The notes beneath the pieces are model-generated. The model had not been told where the DNA came from and did not search any database. It saw only the letters and a program-made list of their open reading frames with translations. A program made the translations under genes and the position numbers. A DNA stretch of 64,000 nt, taken from NCBI GenBank assembly GCA_000827495.1, contig KN817543.1, positions 1-64,000 on the forward strand, given 5' to 3'. The DNA comes from Hypholoma sublateritium FD-334 SS-4 (Eukaryota; Basidiomycota; Agaricomycetes; Agaricales; Strophariaceae). This document shows positions 58,996-64,000 of this stretch, piece by piece (within the stretch, counting starts at the first letter, position 1; each line of letters begins with the position of its first letter).

Positions 58996-59650
58996 GCCAT
59001 ACACATGCGGCTCTTCGCCGTGTCGTCGTCGTCACAAGCGGCGCTGCCCATCCGGCAGTGTACAAGCTCGTCGGCGCATCTGGTGCTGGATCAGTGAATA
59101 CACGTGGACGACTCGGAGTCAAGGCTCCGCGCCACCGACTCGCTTGGCGGTATCCCTCCACATGCTCCACATGGAGGAGCTGCGGCGACGACGGTGACTA
59201 TGCGTTATGAGACGGCTCTGCGACGAGCGAGTAGCCACGCGCAAGTGAAGCTCGGGGTGCGCGGCACCTATGCGTCGTCTCGGATGCAGGGCGCGTACCG
59301 CACGCTGACAGTGCTGGCACAATCACAGTGCTCCTTGTGCGTCAGAAGTCAGCATGCGTCCAGCAGACAGCGAACTTGGATAGCATTGATTAACCAGTGC
59401 TTTCTGCGCTCTGCCGTGCTGTCGTTGACTACGTCCATTTCAGCGAGGACTGATCGTGCTGTGTCCGATCCGCTGCCGCTGCAAGCGCGAAGCTGGTGTG
59501 TCTTCTGTCATCGTCGTCGCCGGCGCTAGCGGGCTTATCCTCGTGCAGACAGACGGACGAGCGCTGCGCCATAGAACACGTTGAACGCAATCAGCATTGT
59601 CGACTGCCCTTACGGATAATACGACTTCCGAGGACTTTGTGTTAAGCGAC
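58996..59650 (+). repeat. Diverged tandem repeat, unit 2
   Basis: Contains the same landmarks as unit 1 in the same order, with about 100 additional bases in the middle. In both units the segment after ACGCAATCAG reads Ser-Thr-Ala-(Val/Leu)-Thr in one frame, suggesting a formerly coding piece. Confidence 0.6.
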
Positions 59651-61186
59651 GCACCCCATCGGGAGCAATCTCCACCCCACAAGGCGCGCTGTCATGGTGG
59701 GAGTGGGTCAGTTACGAAGTGTGCAGTGAGGGTAGGGAGCGGCTCACGAGTTCAGCGTCGCGCGTGTCAGTGTTGTGCACTCGCGTTCTCGTTCGCGACG
59801 GAGCGCCTGAGGTTGTGAGTATGGTGAGTGTCGCGGACTCTCTGCGCGGTGTTATTGCTTACCTTACAATAGAACATAGACTGCGGAAATGGACCGACTC
59901 ACCGCTGGGCGCGACGTCATCCTCGAGCGACCTCGCACATCCGTCAGCACCCCACAGCTGGAACACCGAATAGGCAATTCTCCTGCGTTGTCATCGACGA
60001 CGCCGCGGGAGAACGGTGCCTGCGGTACGCCGAACGCCGCAGTTGAGATGGGCAGGTGGGAGGCTGCGAAGAGCGGATAGGAGGAGAGAAGGGGAAGGCG
60101 ATGTTAGTGTGTAGCACAGATTCCCCTCCCTTTATACATATTTTGAAAGACTCTATACGTGCGTACCTGATATAAATGAAATATTAGTTGTTTTTTTGCA
60201 TGAATTGCGTAGTGGCGAGCAGCGCGATCTGCCATCGCTGCTAGTACATCGTGCATATTCTGATATACCTATTTTCAGCCAATAGAAATAATATATACAC
60301 CCAGAATTTCAATAAAATACCTTATTTGCATTTTTAACCGCTGACGGGCGCACTGCGTGTGCGTAAATGTAATTAGTGCCAGCGTGGAAGAGAATTATAT
60401 GGCTGATATACCTTATTTATTCGCATTTCGCATTCGCCGTATTCAAACATCCCCAATCGAGGAGCAAAAGAAAAAGGCGACAGTCAACCAATGTTCAAGC
60501 GCGTGTGTTCGGTAGCTAGAGCGAGCCTGTAGCAGAAAATGCACTCGTTAGCGATCGCTCAACACATGGAAACCCACTTACTGGTATATCAGACACAGTT
60601 CCTAATTGAACATCACAAGTCCCGCCAAACGGCGCCCTTCGTCTAGCGGCCATCCAAATGAATGTCGAACTCGATTGGAGGTGACACAAAAACCTTCATA
60701 TACATGTAGATACACAATCGCAATATACTCACGGTGACCGAATGGACAGCGAGATGGAACTACACGAGATCGCGACGACTGAAAAACCACCGGCCGCAAA
60801 CAAAAACGACGAGCTGCACATTTCTCGTAAAATATGTTTAGATATGTTTAGTATTGTTCGTAAAATAGAGACATGGCTCTGAAAAGGGGTTCAGTAAGTA
60901 CGTACAACAACTACGTAGTAAAGAACTCACACATTCAACCAGTAGTAATGGAACTTTCATAGGCATGAGAACGAAAAAATGATATACTAGCGACAGAAAA
61001 GCTATTGTTAGAGCTATACCACAGTAAATATAACACCACTTGCCGATTTTCCACCACAAAGAGACCAGGCGACCCAAGCAAGTATTGCCTGACTTTGACC
61101 GACTATCCGTAAGCCCATGTATTGTGATCCGAGCCGCGATTATGCGGGGCGATTCCATGTAGATACGCGATCAATCCGCAATGGAC
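59651..61186. other. No gene called; intron-like modules on minus strand
   Basis: An intron-like unit on the minus strand runs from about 60581 (GTAAGTGGG) to about 60528 (TACAG) with branch GCTAAC. The 60860-61140 stretch is a diverged copy of 62870-63130. 60100-60480 is AT-rich with nothing recognised. Confidence 0.35.
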
Positions 61187-61659
61187 TTAGCGATATGCTC
61201 GTCTGCTTTTTTCGTCTGCAACGGGCGCCCACTGCAGGCGACACGAGCTGAATCACAAAAAAATGATGTTAGTATAACACTTGAAAGAAACGAGAAGGCC
61301 TACATTTACCACACTAAAACAGTTATATTGCCTGACCGATCGTCGTGGCATGGCGAGGACCCACTGCACATGGTCATGATACCTGGGACAGCTACCGTAG
61401 AAAAGTAGTGTTAGTACAGAATACAGAAGAAATGATTGGACTTACAGTAAGAAAAACATCGAACCTCGCGTGTTCCCGTCGCTCGTGTAGGATCGGCAGC
61501 TACTCGGACCACTATACCACAGCAGAAGAGACTCTCGTTAGCAAACACTTAACGCATAGAAACCCACTTACCGATATACCGATCGGACTTGATCAGTGAT
61601 GATAGGAAACCCTTCAGTTCCGCATCACAGGTCTCGAATTGCAGGCACTGTATCAACAT
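61187..61659 (-). CDS. Candidate intron-dense small gene, 98 aa, Cys-rich
   Basis: ATG at 61659-61657. Exons 61659-61572, 61511-61446, 61391-61310 and 61247-61187 are joined by three GT-AG introns of 54-62 nt, each with a CTAAC branch site about 20 nt before the AG. The phases agree exactly and the frame ends at TAA 61189-61187 after 98 codons. The protein has six cysteines, begins Met-Leu-Ile-Gln-Cys-Leu-Gln-Phe-Glu-Thr-Cys-Asp and has no signal peptide. No family is recognised. The exon-intron signals are better than expected by chance, but neighbouring copies of the same module do not keep the frame, so this could be a decayed repeat. Confidence 0.35.
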
Positions 61660-63087
61660 GTAGCCGCAGGGGCGGGGGATACACACAATGACATACTAAA
61701 AGAATATTCTGTCGCCAACGTTCCTAACACTGCCCCGAGCTCCCATCGCGCCACGGTCAGCCAGGCGCAGAAACGCGGAGACAACACAGGCAGCTAGCTG
61801 GCTGGGATAACGAGTGGACTACCACGTATGGTACTGGGGTTGATCAACCTCAACCGAGTTCCGGCGATCGTATGTGCCGAAGGCGCTGCAGGCCTACAGT
61901 CGCAGTCGATGGATGGGCGTTGAACATTATCTGTAAAAAAAAAAGCCCAGTAAGTGCCAAAGACCTAAGCGCGGAGGACACTGGCATACCGAACGAATAT
62001 ACCCGCCGCTGGCGATTCGAATGAGGCCGTAGTTTCCATCGCGCCGCGATCAGCCAGCCGCGGAAACACGGAGACGACCCGGGTGACGAGTGGACTTAGC
62101 ATCCTGGCGCAGGAATGCCATAGCCCACTCAGATCGCAGGCATGCAGGCGCGATGCAGGCTGCGGGGGCGTAGTTATATCACTGTTCAAAACAATACGTC
62201 AGCAATAAATCAGTAGGTATGCGTCGCGAAGACCTACGTGTACACCACCAAGGCGACCTTCCGCAAGTCGGAAGTGCATACATACGATAGCCTAACCCTG
62301 TAATCTCTAGGGTTAATTATATAATGATGAAATTAGTAAAAACTTACTGATGTTAGCCAGAAGCGCAGCATCCACTGGGTATCCAGATGAAATGCGCGCC
62401 GTGGCGATATGGGACGGCTCCGCGTTGATGCACGATCAACGAGCGCAACCGGGCACTGAGCGGACCTAGCGAGATGCAACCCTAAGCCCACAACGTCTGC
62501 AGCGAACACCCACTGCAGACGAAACCAAGCCGCTGGGAGCTCGAGCGCTAGAACAGAAGAGTTATGTTAGTACAAAAAGATAGAGGCATTAGTCGACTTA
62601 CAATGACCAAACCCTGTTCAAGCACGTCTTTTCGGCAGCTAGAGTGGATCGCCCATAGCCTGTAACAGAAGAGACGTTCGTTAGCGATTTCTCGGCCCAT
62701 AGAAACCCACTTACTAATATATCAGGTTCCGAGCCTCATCTGTTTAATAAGACTCAGGTACTGATTGAACTTAGCAAAGTGACTGTTGACCCATCACCAC
62801 CCCCACCCGATACAAAGAAATACGATGAGCTGTGCATTGCTGAAAAAATACAGCGCATGTCGCTCGTAAAACAGAGATATGACCCTGAAAAATGGTTTCA
62901 GTAATTACGCACGACAACGGTACAATAAAGAACTTACGTATGTATCCAGCAGTATATGACCTTTCATAGGTTGCGCCTTCAAACGAAACGATGTTCTAAC
63001 GGCAGAAGAACTATCGTTAGGCCTATAACTTAGTAAATATGACACGACGTACCAATATCCGATGACCCAACTGAACATCGCATGCCA
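61660..63087. other. Further minus-strand intron modules, frame not preserved
   Basis: Minus-strand introns are visible at about 62347-62298, 62601-62548, 62714-62660, 62937-62885 and 63052-62996, each GTAAGT/GTACGT to AG with CTAAC. The 200-nt exon 62547-62348 is open for 66 codons (Leu-Gln-Trp-Val-Phe-Ala-Ala-Asp-Val-Val-Gly-Leu-Gly-Leu-His-Leu), but the flanking exons carry stops in the matching phase. No gene is called. Confidence 0.35.
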
Positions 63088-63674
63088 TCAACCGACTATC
63101 CAAACCCAATCAAATGCGTTGCGGATCCATGAAGCCACGCAGCCCACCTGTACCCAACGGGGAACGAATGGAGACGAGCTGAGGAACAGAAAAATGTCGT
63201 TAGCACAAAATGTGAGGGAAATGAGCAGACTTACTTTGACCAGGCTGACGCGGCAAGTTCGAGGTACAAGTCAGTCCCGTCGAACTTCCTAGACGGGGTT
63301 GGATTGCCGCTGTTGCTGCAACTAAGCCGGCGGATCTTCTAACAAAACATATCAGCGAACCCTCAAGAGCACATAGATTGTACTTACCTCGAGTTGGGTG
63401 GCCTTGGTGGCTAGTTTGTCGGCTGGGGTCTGCCAAAGATGAGGACAACGAATATCTAGTTAGAAAAGTTAGAAAAAGCGCCGTTCATCTATGCATACAT
63501 TAACGACTTACGAACATCCAGCGCCGCGGCGGGAAACGAATGGACTGAGCAATATGGCACCGCAGACGAACACGGCGGTAGAAACTGACACAATAGAGAG
63601 TCGATATGTAATATGCTACGAAAAAAGGTCAACATGACGAGGGCATATGCAGCCGTATCTCAGGCGCACCTCAT
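63088..63674 (-). CDS. Candidate intron-dense small gene, 104 aa
   Basis: A possible ATG at 63674-63672 lies five bases before a donor. Exons 63674-63670, 63584-63512, 63429-63388, 63338-63235 and 63178-63088 join through four GT-AG introns with agreeing phases, giving 104 codons and TGA at 63090-63088. The product is basic: Phe-Tyr-Arg-Arg-Val-Arg-Leu-Arg-Cys-His-Ile-Ala-Gln, then Thr-Pro-Ala-Asp-Lys-Leu-Ala-Thr-Lys-Ala-Thr-Gln-Leu-Glu-Lys-Ile-Arg-Arg. A five-base first exon is unusual, and the frame stays open upstream within that exon, so the start is doubtful. The middle of the chain is the most convincing part. No family is recognised. Confidence 0.3.
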
Positions 63675-64000
63675 CAAATCAAAGACTGCATAAAGTCGAA
63701 CCCGACCCGGCGGTCGACTTGAATAAATAGTCAGTGCAGACACTGAAGCAATATGCATAACTTACCGAGCTCTTCAAGATTAGCGGTGGCTCCATGCCCG
63801 CCGCTCCAAGTGTCTTTGCATGAATATCACAGCTGGTAGTTATGAGAAAGCAGTTAGCAAAGAACAAAGATTGGGTACACTCACAGATTCCGATGGCCAA
63901 GCCTAACATGTCGATATCGTTCCCGCAGAGCTTGATGACGTGGCGCAGATGTTACACGAAATGCGACCGCGGAGGTTCGAGAGGCAACATAGAACGTCGC
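63675..64000. other. Further minus-strand exon-like sequence, cut by window edge
   Basis: Two more introns on the minus strand (63884-63833 and 63765-63718) bracket an open 67-nt exon (Asp-Ile-His-Ala-Lys-Thr-Leu-Gly-Ala-Ala-Gly-Met-Glu-Pro-Pro-Leu-Ile-Leu-Lys). The frame does not continue past the second intron. The gene, if any, starts beyond 64000. Confidence 0.3.

Overview
The window looks like nuclear DNA from a basidiomycete fungus, most likely an Agaricomycete. The basis is short GT-AG introns (about 45-80 nt), several with good branch-point and acceptor context, and gene families typical of that group: an SIT-type siderophore transporter, F-box-like proteins, a basidiomycete protein-kinase-like protein, a carboxymuconolactone decarboxylase family protein, a PHD-finger protein and a short-chain dehydrogenase. 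Scattered single N bases and one N-marked repeat junction suggest a draft assembly. I see no rRNA, tRNA, CRISPR, operon or plasmid feature.

Layout. 1-7.4 kb: no convincing gene. 7.4-8.6 kb: minus-strand ORF with an in-frame TAG. 9.36-11.07 kb: non-autonomous DNA transposon with terminal inverted repeats (TIRs) and a perfect 10-bp target duplication. 11.9-14.1 kb: siderophore transporter with about ten introns and at least two lesions. 14.5-15.1 kb: C-terminal part of a Mis12/Mtw1-like kinetochore protein, next to the start of another repeat. 16.4-21 kb: two decayed F-box-like paralogues flanking a relative of the 9-kb transposon. 21.8-27.6 kb: the most gene-dense part, with a two-exon ORF, a kinase-like gene, an intact carboxymuconolactone decarboxylase family gene and a PHD-finger gene. 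30.3-31.4 kb: SDR gene broken in its active site by a perfect 23-bp hairpin. 31.8-36.3 kb: coiled-coil/membrane gene split by a TIR element, with part of gene and element duplicated in tandem. 37.5-37.9 kb: small two-exon gene.

38-64 kb is mostly non-genic: a G-rich low-complexity block, dispersed repeats, and GA/CT-asymmetric DNA holding long but unconvincing ORFs. The last 10 kb also contains clusters of well-formed intron signals. Three of these can be spliced into ATG-to-stop models of about 100 residues (101, 98 and 104 aa); these are tentative.

The genes do not form a pathway or cluster. The common theme is decay: in-frame TAG/TGA codons, small duplications, template-switch-like events and transposon insertions. 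Only the carboxymuconolactone decarboxylase gene and the 37.5-kb gene look fully intact. Gene names rest on recognising protein families by eye; no database search was run.
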